Origin: Adineta ricciae
Lineage: Eukaryota > Rotifera > Eurotatoria > Adinetida > Adinetidae
Direction: 5' to 3'
Assembly (NCBI GenBank): GCA_905250025.1
Contig: CAJNOJ010000412.1
Location: 1 to 64,000 of the forward strand
Length of the DNA stretch: 64,000 nucleotides
How positions within the stretch are numbered: position 1 is the first letter of the stretch; every line of letters starts with the position of its first letter. Both the position numbers and the translations under genes were made by a program. The notes under the pieces are model-generated. The model worked only from the letters and a program-made list of their open reading frames with translations. It was not told where the DNA came from and searched no databases. Positions 13,901 to 25,818 of the stretch are shown in pieces.

Positions 13901-16900
13901 ATTTGGTATATTAACAAATTGCAGTGAGTACTACAGTATCCTTTTGCTGTCACTATCGTGTGTTCGCATTAATGTAGTTCAGTATAGTGGTGATTTTGCA
14001 CTTGTAGAAACCTATTATTTGCTGCAAGTTCACTTTGGCGAATCTACCATCATATAGTATCTTCCATATCGATTTCTAAGGCTCTACTCTAATAATAAAA
14101 ATCATGGTGGATTTGACCGAGGTGCCAATATAGATCTTTCCTTTCCTTTAAGTGTACGTCTCCTCAAGATTTATATAATTTTGTGACACTAAGATGGTTT
14201 TGTTTTTGGATTGAATCTGAATTAAACAAGACCTGTCGTCTCCTTTGTAAAAATAACTGTGAAGCACTGTACGTTGAGCCGAATAATGATTATTGTTTTG
14301 ACATGTGTGACATGCTAATTTGATTGTTTTTAGGCCAAGCATCATCATCAAATCAAACTACAACAACGACTCCAATCACTTTGATAACTGTGAAAGGTTT
14401 GTTCAAAAGCAATTTTATATAGGGACAGCATTGTAAAAGATAGTACTAAAGTGAAATGTTTTGGAAAATACAGTGCCGTACTCGAGACAGCCATTCAGTT
14501 TGTAATACATTTCCTTGCGAGTTAAGATATAGATTGATCATAGAATCAAGGTGTTAGCCAGAACTGAGAATGCATGAGCGCGCGACATATGTATTTTATT
14601 AATATAACTTTTGTAATGATATTCAATAAATTTCTTCTATTCGAATCGTGTCGAGTTGCAGGAACTTTTACTAATCACTTTGAATATGCTGAATATCAGA
14701 GTCTCCCTGGATATAGATTACCCTAATTATATACGAATAATTCTAGCGTGTCTACCACCTACAATAACACTAATTCCAAGTACCACTGCAGTGTCATCAC
14801 CGATTCAATTTCGTCGAAATCAAGATTTTACAATAGTTTCACGCATTGAATTAAATTGTAACAGAACATCATTCATGAATACTCAATGGACAATCAAAAA
14901 TTGTACTTCAACGTGTTTGAACAAAATTTCACTAGATCCAACAATACAAACAACATTCAGTGAACTTTTTATTCCAGCACGAACCTTGCCCTATGGTCTA
15001 TATGAGATGACACTAACTGCTGCGATGGTTAATGTCACAAACACTTCTGCATCAGCTGTCGTCTATGTTCAGATCACTTCATCAGGCATAACAGCTAATT
15101 TACTTCAATATGGCACATCCATGGTCACACGTGGCAATCATCAAGAGCTGCAACTAGATCCTGGAAGTTACTCTGTTGATCTTGATCAAAATACATTCAA
15201 TGCTTCTGTAAGTTTCTGTTGAGGGCACGGTTGTGTCACTCGTCTGGTCTATTTGTCATGTAGAACTGGAAATATAAATACTATTGTCGAATCTATAGCT
15301 CATCGATGTTTCCCAACCTACGAGGTTCATTGTTGACAATTAATGACCCAAGGAATGATCCATCGAATCCATCTTGTTTGTCCAATCGAACTGCGTGGAG
15401 ATTCGATAATGCATTTGATTCGTCGTTCACCATTCTTGCCGATGCATTGCAATTCAATCGAACATATCAGTTTATGGTTCAAATGGAGAACCGTGAGAAC
15501 TCTTCGCGGCAAGCAAGTGGCTATGTTCTTGTGAAAGTGGAAGATACTCGTCCACACATGGTCTTTATAGGGTCTGTTCTTGTTTTGATGTGTGTGTGCG
15601 CGCATTGCATATTGCGTTATTGTTTGTAGTTGTGTGATATGGACGATGTGTCAGCCGAATCTAGAATTCCAGCTAGTTAATCCCACAACACAAGTGGCGT
15701 TGTTTTCGGCTTGTCCAGGAGACTGTAACAGAATCGAAAGCATCGTATGGAAGATTTATCAAGGCGTAGAGGATTTGACTACCGATTCTACTAGATGGAC
15801 AGTGTTCAATGAAACAAGTGTCTATGAGAATATCTGGTTTTTCGGTAAATGAATCATGTACTTTCTCGAAAAGGAAAAACTTCACCATAATTTATAGGCA
15901 TCCGGAGAAGTAATTTCACCGCAACGAATCAACTATTCCTGTCCAATCCGCAAATCCAGCTTTGGCGCTTTCAAGTTGTCTACACTTTCACAAATGAAAC
16001 AAGTGTCAGTTCACTGAATTTCGTCATCAATCAACCACCAGCGAATGGCTCGTGTTTAATTGACCCATTGAATGGAACAACAAGTACTTTATTCACTATT
16101 TCATGCAAGGATTTCTTTGATGCAGATGGAATCAAAGACTACACTGTCTACGGTATATCAAAGTTGTTTTTCTGAGGCGTAAATGAAATAATCTTCTCTA
16201 TTATAAGGCACGACCGATGACCAAAGCAAGATGACAATTGTTGCTTATTCGAATTTACCAACATTTCAACTATACTTACCAGCTGATGATGATCAAATAT
16301 CATCGCTTAGCTTAGTCGTTCATGTTCGAGATCAAATGAATTGTGTCACTGAAACGAATCTCTCATCAGTAACTGTTTTGCCTGATACCCTTGCGATAAA
16401 TGATTTGATAAATAACATTTGGAACTCATCAGCCAGTAATACCCCTAATGCCATCGTAAATTTGCTTGGAAGTGGAAATCAAAATATTGTTGGACAGGTG
16501 ATCAGTTCGGTATCACAACAGTTCAATAGAATGAACAATGAAACTATTGAAGCGGCTGCTACTAGTAACTACTCATATCGCATCATTGAAATCGGTTAAC
16601 ACTAGTTTTCTCTAGATGGTATTCCCACTGCGAGTATATCAGTGTCATCACTATTCAGTGAAGGTGGACAACAAGTAATCACATTTTCCTTTGAATGCCA
16701 TGTTCTAATTTTGCAACATTATAGTCATCAACGTTATTGAATCAGTCGGCATTGGAAGAATTCAACAGCCAACAGAACTCTCGTGCTGTAACTCGAGATT
16801 ACTTTATCCCATTCATTACAAATATTCCCATCACAACATCAAACAGCATCAAACTACAAGCATCAACGTTGGCTCACTTCACAAAAGCAACAAATGAATT

Positions 16901-19900
16901 GACAAGAACAACTTTGGTATGATCTACACTTTTCTCTCTCTCTCTTACATTCATTTATCTTCTTGTATATAGGCAAGTGTAGCGAATCGATGTTATGAGT
17001 TAGCATTTGCTTTGAATTCGATGCGAACGAAAGTTGCATACGAAGATGTTCGACTTGCATCAGCTGACCTTCTTCAATGTGCTGCTAATCTCATCAACGT
17101 ATGATATAGACTGTAAAACTAATGAACAACTATCATCAATATGTATAGGCTGCCAACGGACCACTACAAGAAAGAACGAGTGTTCTCGATGCCGATGCAG
17201 TTGGAACAACGAAATTTCCCGATAATTATGATACTGATGTCGAGGCAGCGTGGTCAAATCCTAGTGAGATTGACGCTTACTCGAGAACCTCGATGCAGTC
17301 ATGTGTAATTTAGGTCTATTTGCTGATGGTGATGACTTCTCCTTAGAGACAATACAACGAAATCAAGTCATTTATTATCAAAAACAACTGGCGAATGAGA
17401 TCAAATCAAAGATGACACAATTGATTTCACTGTTGACTTCAACATTGAACGTTCATCTCAACGTTGGACAAGATTTCACCATCGAAACATCACAAGTGAT
17501 CATGACACTCGAGACCAAATCAACTCAATCACTTTCGAGTTCACTTACAAAAATAATCGGAACTGGACAAGTGACACTTCCCAACAAGTTCACTTCATCT
17601 CTCACTGCAAATGACAAAATCTTCGTTCGAGTCAGTTCAGTACTATGATACTTTCTCATTCTTCTCCACCGATCCACTGTTTTAGTCTATGATGGAACCA
17701 TTGGCACCCTTTGGAAACTCAAAGTCAACATCGAACACCAATCTCTCTCGATCACTCTCATTCTCCATTCTCGATCAGAATCACAGTGATATTCCAATCC
17801 AAACAGCAAACAATCACTCGATCGAGATCATCATTCCTCGTGATCCCAATCTCATCGTTCCATCGATGATCTTGCAAAATGTCACATCACTCAAATCTAC
17901 ACCCACTGCTGCCATGTTTGATTTACATCATTTGAGTTTGTCTTCATCACTTGCAGTGTCAGTTCATTGGGAGATTCAGCCATTAGACACCAGTTTAGCC
18001 TATTTATTCATCTACAGATTCGATGAAGTGCCACAGCTGAGTTCATCCATCAAACTCATCGATGGATGGACACTTCTCTGTCCTGATAATATCACGAATG
18101 AAAGTGTCTACACATACTATGTCGATAATCAACAAACAAACGGTCATCAGTCGATCATCTTTGGTCTGAGAGAACTCAATGCAACTGAGATCACTCCACA
18201 TTGTTCGAACACATCACTTACCAGTCCTCCTATCATCGATCAGCCAATGAACTTCACCTCAGACTATGGACTAAGAATCTACACATCGGGTTGTTATTAT
18301 ATCGATGCAAATCAACAATGGCAATCAGATGGACTCATCGTTGGCCCATTGACCAATCACTATCAAACTCAATGTTTTTCCACTCATTTGACCACATTCG
18401 CGGGTGGATATGCTGTTCTACCCGAGACAGTCAATTGGAGCTATGTGTTTGCTAATGCTGATTTCATGAAAAACAAAACCATCTATTTGACAGTGATTGT
18501 TGTCTGTGTGATCTATGTACTTCTGGCCATTTATGCACGGTACTACGACAAGAAAGACGTGGAGAAACTAGGCGTGACTATCTTGCCCGATAATAACAAG
18601 AACGACGACTATTTCTATCAGATGATTGTGTTCACTGGTCAACGACGGGATGCTGGAACGAAATCGAATGTTCATTTTGTCATTCATGGTGATGAGAATG
18701 ATACTCATATTCGAACATTGGCTGATCCTCATCGTCGCGTTTTGCAGCGTGGTGGAGTTGATGCATTTCTTNAGAAAGACGTGGAGAAACTAGGCGTGAC
18801 TATCTTGCCCGATAATAACAAGAACGACGACTATTTCTATCAGATGATTGTGTTCACTGGTCAACGACGGGATGCTGGAACGAAATCGAATGTTCATTTT
18901 GTCATTCATGGTGATGAGAATGATACTCATATTCGAACATTGGCTGATCCTCATCGTCGCGTTTTGCAGCGTGGTGGAGTTGATGCATTTCTTATGAGTG
19001 TTCCCAAGTCCTTGGGGCCGTTGAATTGTGTTCGTATTTGGCACGACAACAGTGGTAAAGGTTCGTCATCATCGTGGTTCCTCAAATATATCATCATTCG
19101 TGATCTTCAAACAATGCAAAAGTTTCATTTCATCTGCCAACGATGGTTTGCAGTTGAGAAAGATGATGGGAAGATCGAACGTGTTCTGCATGTTGCAAGT
19201 GACCTGGAAAAGAATCAGTTCTCATTTGTCTTGACGAAACGAACTTATCACAGTGTGTCTGATGGTCATCTGTGGTTTTCGATCTTTTCTCGTCCACCAT
19301 CGAGTCAGTTCACTCGTGTGCAACGATGTACATGTTGTTTTGTTCTGTTACTTGTATCCATGTTTCTCAATATCATGTATTATGACTTATCAAAGGAAGC
19401 GAAATCAACAAACACAGGTAGTTTGTCATTCGGTGTTGGTCATGCCAGTCCTCAGCAAGTAAGTAAAAAAATTTATGGTTTTTTTTATTTAGTTTTGTGT
19501 GTTCGTTTGTTTGCAGGTCATGATTGGTGTGATTGTTGAAATGTTTGCACTGATTCCCAGTTTGTTGCTTATTCAGCTGTTTCGTCGTGTTCGTCCTCGT
19601 CGACAACAACAGTCGCCATTGCGTCAAGCATTGCACAAAATCAAACCCAATGTTGTAAACAAAGTCAATGAGCAGCAGCAGAAGAAGAAGAACAAGGAGA
19701 AAATATGGATGCTTCCTTGGTGGGGTATTTTGATTGCATATGCATTGTGCTTGGTGTTAGTTGGCGTTTCCATTCTGTTCATCATTGCTCGTGGTATCGA
19801 GTTTGGTGACGAGAAGACACAGAAGTGGTTGGCATCCGTCATCAGTGGTATCTTTTCGTCGGTTCTCCTTACCCAGCCATTGAAAGTAAAATTATTACAC

Positions 19901-22090
19901 CTTCCACTGCTTCAACAGCATATTTATTCTTGTTACTTTAGATTGTTGCATTGGCCATCTTCTTTGCTTGTTTTTGTCGAAAGACAACCAGTGAAAAAGA
20001 AGCAACTGAGCTGTTAGATGATGATCAAATTGGCTTGGCAGCTGATGAAGAGTATCTTCACATGTTTCAGGTTTTACTCTTCTATTCTTTGCGAGTTAAG
20101 TGTTAATTGATATTTTGTAGAACAAATCTCTGTTTATTCGTTCATCTACGAATCGCGCTCAACGTCTGAGCAAGCATGAAATCAGCCAAATTCGTGATAA
20201 TCGACTGAAAGAAATCCAGATACGGAATGTCATCCGAGAAATGGTGTTGTATGTGTGTTTTCTGGTTGTTCTTTGTGGTGTTATTTATTCGAATCGCGAC
20301 TCAAGTGCATACTATCAAGTCGATCATCTACGAAAATATTTGCTCGACTCTAAACAAGAGAACTTGGACTTTACAAAAGTATGTTCCCTTTGTGAATATG
20401 TTTATGTTGTATCGTGTTATGGTCAATTTAGATTGCAACAATAGATGAATACTGGAATTGGCTGGAAAAGAGTTTAATTATCAATCTGCGAGCTCAACAA
20501 TGGTATAATGGTGATCCACCCCGCAGTCTCACTGGTTTCATTGACGACAAATCAAATCGGTTGATTGGATGGGCAACGATGAGACAGTTGAGAGTCAAAG
20601 CTGAATTATGTCGGCAACAGAATGTGTTCTCCTTGACATGTGCAGCTGATTATAGTTTGCGGAACGAAGACAAACAGTCGTATGCTCCTGCATGGCAAAA
20701 TCAATCATCACAAATCTACCATTCGTCAATTCAAAAAGCGTTTACGTATCAGTCTGGTGATGCATTGGACACATATGTGTATGTTGGAGATCATGCAAGT
20801 TATGGAAGTGGTGGTTATGTGTATGAATTTCGTGGTCGTTTGAGTGATCTTCAAAGTAATCTTTCCCAACTTCATCAACTTGGTTGGATTGACAAGCAGA
20901 CTCGAGCTGTCATCATTCAACTGACTTTGTACAATCCAAATGTTGCTCTATTTACTGCTGTCACTTTTCTTGCTGAATTTCTCTCATCGGGCGGAGTATT
21001 CAGCAGTGCTCGTTTCGAACCGATCAGTTTTTATGGTAATGAAAGATTCCATCACGTATTCTGAATAGTAGTTCTCTTCTCCTTTTTCAGCATTCACATC
21101 AATGCCTCAGTTAGTATGCACGATAATTTACATGTTATTCATATGTTATTTCATGTGGCTCGAAGTTCGATTGTTGATAGAGATGAAATGGAAATATTTC
21201 AATCAATTCTGGTCGTATGTGGATGTTGGAATAATTGCTTGTTCATGGGCAAGTGTTGGTATTTATATTTGGCGACTCGGAGAAAGTCGACGAATCGGAA
21301 AATTATTCGAAAAGACCAATGGATATGTTTATATCAACTTACAATTGACCTCATTTATTAACAATGCTTTAACAGATTTACTGAGTTTTTGTTGCTTTTT
21401 CGGTACAATTCAATTAATCAAATTATGCCGTATCAATAGAAAGCTTATCTTATTTATTCGTACTCTTCAGTGTGCAGCCAAAGAGTTACTATCCTTCTCG
21501 TTCGTATTTTCGTTTGTGTTCCTATCATTTCTTTGTCTCTTCTATTTACTATTCGTTTCAAAATTACCTGAATGTTCAAGTTTACTGGGAACAGCTCAGA
21601 TGTTATTCGAAATGACCCTGATGAAGTTTGATGCACATGAACTGAGTGAAGCTGCAGCATTTCTTGGTCCATTTTGTTTCAGTTTATTCATTTTTATCGT
21701 TGTTTTCATTTGCTTGAGTATGTTTGTGTCAATCATCAGTGACAATTTTCGTCGTGCAAGAGAGAATGTGAACGACAGAAAGGAAGACTTGTCGACGTTA
21801 ATTATCGAAAGATTTAAAAGATGGTCAAGTAAGAAATATTCAGTGCAATTTCATTCGTATTGTTCTTCTCGATCTACTTAGGACTGAAAACATTCACTGA
21901 AGAAGATCGGCTGGCTGAAAGAGACGCACAGATGCGTGGAAACTATTACGACCCAATCGAAAAATTTCCAGATAGAATCGATCAATTATTCGTTGCTCTG
22001 GATAAAGTATGTCGACCTACTTATTCTATACAAGAACGAGAAAGTTGTGTCATTTTTATCTATTTACAGATCCACGCAGATCAAAAATGA
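7935..22090 (+). CDS. NHL-repeat / REJ / GPS / PLAT polycystin-1-family channel protein (fusion gene)
   Basis: Proposed single large gene. NHL exons: 7935-8824, 8990-9883, 11977-12867, 13033-13923. Ser/Thr linker exons: 11731-11820 and 14334-14396. The REJ region starts at 14747. Every junction from the first NHL exon into REJ is phase 1 and reads through in frame. Then come GAIN and a GPS motif (QCF.THLTTF, about 18388-18410), the first membrane helix (18480-18540), a PLAT domain (18570-19250), further helices, the polycystin extracellular domain (about 20430-21030) and a six-helix channel region to about 21830, ending IHADQK-stop at 22088. Family knowledge: polycystin-1-like proteins couple a large ectodomain to a TRP-type cation channel. 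Oddities: a one-base frameshift at 8289-8292, an artefactual 221-base duplication at 18772 and no identified first exon. It could instead be two genes, an NHL gene and a REJ-polycystin gene. Confidence 0.75.
8289..8292 (+). other. One-base frameshift in the first NHL exon
   Basis: The T run has four bases. The other three NHL exons show that the frame should continue as (L)FVD..D..YCSM, which needs one more T. The upstream frame otherwise leaves the family pattern after CSKCNDLL, and the downstream frame resumes the pattern. It is either a real allele lesion or a homopolymer error. Confidence 0.8.
10704..11240. mobile_element. Foldback / MITE-like long inverted repeat inside an intron
   Basis: Two arms of roughly 260 bases read as imperfect reverse complements around a centre near 10975. 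The outer ends pair as TCTTGGACACGGA (left, about 10712) against TCCGTGTCCAAGG (right, 11221). The inner parts pair through TCAGAAAAACACG and the GTTGTAT...AATAAGT segments. Both strands therefore show similar short open frames, which are by-products of the palindrome. There is no transposase frame, so it would be non-autonomous. I could not fix a target-site duplication. The left arm has about 20 extra bases near 10730. It sits in the 1.85-kb intron between NHL exon 2 and the linker exon, far longer than the other introns of this gene. Confidence 0.75.
18551..18993. other. Assembly joint: exact 221-base duplication around a single N
   Basis: Bases 18551-18771 recur identically as 18773-18993, with the only N between them at 18772. 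The repeat covers the start of the PLAT domain, which would otherwise be encoded twice in direct succession. This is what an unmerged contig overlap looks like. The real exon should contain this stretch once. Confidence 0.9.
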
Positions 22091-22912
22091 AGACATTGCC
22101 ATATGATTAAAAAAAACATTTCCCGTAAATATTCTAGTTATCAAATGCTTGCGTGATAAAGTATTGTCTGTTACTCAGTGTTTATTCATAATCAATAAAT
22201 TTAACCTAAACGTCTCACATAAAACAAGTTCTTTACGAATGATGCGGAAAAGAGAGACATCCGAACTTTTCGACCTATGTACGACTATATATAAACAATA
22301 ATGAAAGAAGAGTCTCAAGTGTAAAGATAAAACACGCCATATAATTAATATTCATCATTTCCTCCGATGCAATGTGTATGAAAACAGAAGAGGAAGGAGA
22401 AAAAATTAGCTGATCGGAATTTCTCAGCACTAATTCACCTCGACAGAATTACAAAATTTTCTCCTTGGCTTGCTTCATCGATGATGAATAAGAAATGTGA
22501 ACTATATTTGACAACGAACGATATGAAAATGAACTTTGATCTGATGCTGAATAGTGCAGCTCTTCTCTTGTTGGTCCATTTAAAACAAAAGGAATGATTT
22601 TCAAACAAATATTCAGACACACATTAGCAAATTGCGCAGAAATAGAACTCTGGAACTAGTTTGATTTGAGTGTAATAGTGTCGAGGTAATTGACTTCTAT
22701 GTATTTTTAGTTACTCAACGACCTTCTTACATTCATCATGATTCAACATTGCTAATTCATCTGGTTGCTCAGCTGAAAAACTAATTATCACCTTGTCATC
22801 AGATACATACAGATCCCATATAAATGATAGATTAGAAAAAGGACATATTTTTCGCTCTGCTTGCTCTCACTTAGTCGCTTTGAGCTGTGCCGTTTATTGT
22901 TCACTCTGAATA
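22091..22912. other. 3' flank of polycystin gene and upstream region of nuclear receptor
   Basis: About 820 bases with no gene. AATAAA at 22194-22199, about 105 bases after the polycystin stop, is a fitting polyadenylation signal and is kept in the second copy at 37298-37303. The last part (22840-22912) is pyrimidine-rich and conserved between copies, and is probably the nuclear receptor promoter and 5' UTR. No TATA box is evident. Confidence 0.5.
22194..22199 (+). terminator. Polyadenylation signal of polycystin gene
   Basis: AATAAA about 105 bases downstream of the stop codon, in AT-rich sequence, conserved in the second copy of the gene. Confidence 0.5.
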
Positions 22913-24077
22913 ATGCAACCAAATACTATTTCAACTGTCGAACTGCAACGACGAACTTTGGTTTGCCACGTTTGTGGTGATATTGCTCGTGGAATGAACT
23001 ATGATTTGCTCACATGTATGTCGTGCAAAATTTTCTTTCGTCGAAATGCATTTCGAGCAATTGCACGTGATTTCCTTTCTTCCTATTCACATCGATATAG
23101 AAGTTCGATTGATTTCTTTTAGGAAACATTGCGATGTGCACGAGTATCGAATTGTAACATCACGAAAGAAAAACGTAGTCATTGTGCGGCATGTCGTCTG
23201 AAGAAGTGTTTTGCACTCGGTATGAATCGCCAGTTAATTCAAGTCTTTAGTCCAACAAAATTGCCGCATGTAAGATTTACCTTTTATTGATCGAAATGGT
23301 GATTTTGCGTTGAAATAGCCTCGACCTCTTGGCCTTCTACGAAATGATCGGTCGACATTGACACGTGATCAATGGACTCTTCTCTCGAATCTTATCAATC
23401 TGCATGAGACGGAAACACTTCTTATTCAACAGCAATCGTTATTGGACCAAGAATCGACTCGACCGATTCAACGACGAGGAAAAGCATTATTAGTATTGGA
23501 TTTCTTTCGTAATTGCCTGATCTGGATGGAGTCTTCACTGAAACGATTGAAATATTTCCAATCTGTTTCGAATACTACTCGACATGTTCTTCTAAAACAT
23601 AATATTCGATCTTGTTCAAGTTTCAACGGTTTTCTTGTCACAAGAAAACTGGTTTTGTTCCATGAACCTTGGTTAACCCATTCCTTTTACAAGATTTTCG
23701 ATGAACAACTATTGATAAGCATTTTCAAAATTCACAAAAACTTCGATCTCAATGATATTGTCATCAAACTTTTCTTATTTGTTATGATATTTTCAAGTAA
23801 TTGCTCGCCGTTGACATTCGATCAATCGTATCAGATGGAATCCTTGGACAGTTCACTCGAATCTCTGCATATTCAAGATATTTTCGTCACTTTATTATGG
23901 AAATATTTACTTTATCAATATGGACCGATGGAAGCAACCATACGATATGTTATATTGGTAAAAGCGATGGTAGACATGATCTCTGTAAAGGCACAGATGT
24001 CTTCGGTTTTAGTTTACGAAGATATGATTAATGAAACGATGAAAGAACTCGAAAGATCATTAATTTTACAAGATTAG
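22913..24077 (+). CDS. Nuclear hormone receptor, copy 1
   Basis: Ligand-regulated transcription factor type. Residues 17-85 form a C4-C4 zinc-finger DNA-binding domain with all eight cysteines: CHVC and CMSC in finger 1, then C-x5-C-x9-C-x2-C and CRLKKCFALGM in finger 2. The P-box region reads CMSCKIFFRR, with Ile where most receptors have Gly or Ala. After a short hinge, about 240 residues (23358-24077) fit a helical ligand-binding domain but are too diverged to place in a subfamily. Three exons. The second intron starts at about 23271 (CAT|GTAAG). The first intron (23063-23122) begins with GC rather than GT: reading frame and both zinc fingers require the splice there, and the second copy has GT at the same place. 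Copy 1 may therefore splice poorly. Confidence 0.85.
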
Positions 24078-24495
24078 CAGTTTTCATGGTTGAATACAAA
24101 ACATTCAATTTCTCAAATAATTCACTTTCTGTTATTCGATGAATGAGTTTGATTGGTAAATTTGCTATTGAGTAACCTCTTCTGAATAAACATATATCCA
24201 CATTTGAATATTAGCTATCGAACAGAACACTGAACAGTACTCATGTATCATTGAAATCTGCACAGTTCAACATGATTTCGTAGACTGTGAAAGATGTCCG
24301 ACGGTAGAATTCCTATCGTCATATGACATTGATTGTGACATACATTCTGTCCAAGAGCGCCATCTGCAGTGTATTTACTTAACACAATGAGATGACTGGC
24401 GAGAACAAAAAGAGAGAAAAGATAATAGTAAAAGTAGTAATTTCGAAATACACCAGGATACGACGAGTTAAAGCAAAATACGGCATTAACTGAAG
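24078..24495. other. Spacer between nuclear receptor and acyltransferase
   Basis: About 420 bases, AT-rich, with AATAAA near 24186 as a possible polyadenylation signal for the receptor. I see nothing else. The spacer is conserved in the second copy. Confidence 0.4.
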
Positions 24496-25818
24496 ATGCT
24501 CTCATTGATAAATGCTAGTTCTCCATCTGGAAATGACCGTCGTGTTAAGTTGTTAAGTACTGATTTGATCTTTGGTGGTATTGATAACGTTTTTGTGTAT
24601 CCGTCACTTGACGTTGATCGATTAAAAGATGCGGTTAGTCGTACTCTTTCGTTCTGGCCTATTGTCACCGGTCGTGTCATTATCGAGAATAATGAAGATT
24701 ATTACATCAAATTTTCTGATCAATCAATTCCGTTTACTTACACTGAGAATGATGAACTTGATCAATGGCCAAATTTACCTGTTATTATCGATGATGTAAA
24801 TGTTCTAAAACCATTTATTGATTCAGTTCAATATAAGCCTGAAACCGAACCACTTCTTCGATTGAAAGTTACTCGATTGGTACGCAGTAATGAATACATA
24901 TTCGGCGTGAGCTTTTGTCATATTATGGGCGATGCTGATTCAAATCTTCATTTCCTTAATGACCTTTCTCAAGCATATCAACAACTAGAACCGATTCTTC
25001 CTCGGCCAACATTCGAACGACATCCATTAGGTTCAGAAAATCGCGATTTTACCTCATCATCGGTTTTAAAACTGTACCAAAATGTCCAGAAGAAGGAAAC
25101 AGTTCTCGCTCGGCTTAGCGAGGAACATTCAACAACCGAACCTTTGAATATGTCATTCTCTTCTGAGCAAATAGCTCGACTACATCATCTAGCAAGTGGT
25201 AACAATTCTAATGTAACACCTCACGATGCTCTGTGTGCTTATATCATTCTTCTTTTAAACAAGCATGCATTTCCGACAGAAGATCAATGCATTCGACGAG
25301 TTTACATGCTTATTAATTATAGAGATGTGAGTGAACGATTAGCTGGCAAAAGTTACGTGGCAAATGCGATTATGCAACCATTGTCTGAAGACTTTCCAGA
25401 CCCGTATTCTTTGTCAAGCATTGCACAAACGATTCGTCGATTGGTCAAAACAGCACGTCAAGAGGAATTTTTGAACAATTGGGTCACATCAGCGAACGCT
25501 TTGATGAAACAATTCATTCAAAATGGCGAAATTAATTTCACTTGGGACAAAGATGAATTGATATTCAATTCGAATTACAAATACGATTGGACGGATCGGG
25601 TTCATCTCGGCATGAAAGGTCAATGTCGGTTTCATACGGCGGGTTTATTCAAATTTTATTTTCGAATTTTTCAATTAAATCCAATCATAGATCATCAAGG
25701 ACATTGGAAAAAGGATCAGGGTGGCGCTGAAGTTGCTTTTCGAATTCCGAAAGGAGATATGAAAGAAAAGCTTTTGCAAGGATGGAAAGAAGACGTTGCA
25801 GGAAATTTTAAAAGATAA
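24496..25818 (+). CDS. HXXXD-type (BAHD-like) acyltransferase, copy 1
   Basis: 440 residues in one exon. The fold signature is the HXXXD catalytic motif, HIMGD at residues 142-146, within GVSFCHIMGDADSNLHF, at the position usual for the plant/fungal CoA-dependent transferase family (PF02458-like). The N-terminal half also fits, with STDLIFGG and FWPIVTGRV as in that family. The DFGWG structural motif of plant BAHD enzymes is not seen. The C-terminal half has DWTDRVHLGM instead. It should move an acyl group from CoA to an alcohol or amine; the substrate is unknown. The lack of introns next to intron-rich neighbours, and a family best known from plants and fungi, make an origin by transfer possible. 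The second copy differs at roughly 30 of 440 residues and keeps the motif. Confidence 0.8.
   Translation: MLSLINASSPSGNDRRVKLLSTDLIFGGIDNVFVYPSLDVDRLKDAVSRTLSFWPIVTGRVIIENNEDYYIKFSDQSIPFTYTENDELDQWPNLPVIIDDVNVLKPFIDSVQYKPETEPLLRLKVTRLVRSNEYIFGVSFCHIMGDADSNLHFLNDLSQAYQQLEPILPRPTFERHPLGSENRDFTSSSVLKLYQNVQKKETVLARLSEEHSTTEPLNMSFSSEQIARLHHLASGNNSNVTPHDALCAYIILLLNKHAFPTEDQCIRRVYMLINYRDVSERLAGKSYVANAIMQPLSEDFPDPYSLSSIAQTIRRLVKTARQEEFLNNWVTSANALMKQFIQNGEINFTWDKDELIFNSNYKYDWTDRVHLGMKGQCRFHTAGLFKFYFRIFQLNPIIDHQGHWKKDQGGAEVAFRIPKGDMKEKLLQGWKEDVAGNFKR

Larger units (their letters stand above)
7935..13923 (+). repeat. Tandem array of four NHL beta-propeller exons in two two-exon units
   Basis: Two units (7935-9883 and 11977-13923), each two exons of about 890 bases separated by a 165-base intron. 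Each exon encodes NHL-type strands such as GIFVD.NFDLYVAD..NNRIQLF and YLFIVD.YNHRIVG. The second unit is a near-copy of the first: the 3' half of exon 1, the intron (8825-8989 versus 12868-13032) and exon 2 are almost identical. The 5' half of the third exon instead resembles the second exon. NHL propellers usually bind ligands or protein partners. Here they would form the ectodomain of the downstream channel. Confidence 0.85.

Noticed and set aside
14656..14746. Start of a separate REJ gene at the first open codons (MQELLLITLNML...)
   Set aside because: This stretch precedes a good acceptor (TTCTAG at 14741-14746) and its frame is explained by the intron. Splicing from the linker exon keeps phase 1 like all earlier junctions. 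It stays as the main alternative if transcripts show a separate start.
18551..18993. Tandem PLAT half-domain as a biological duplication
   Set aside because: The two tracts are identical and separated by the only nearby N, so a contig overlap is far more likely.
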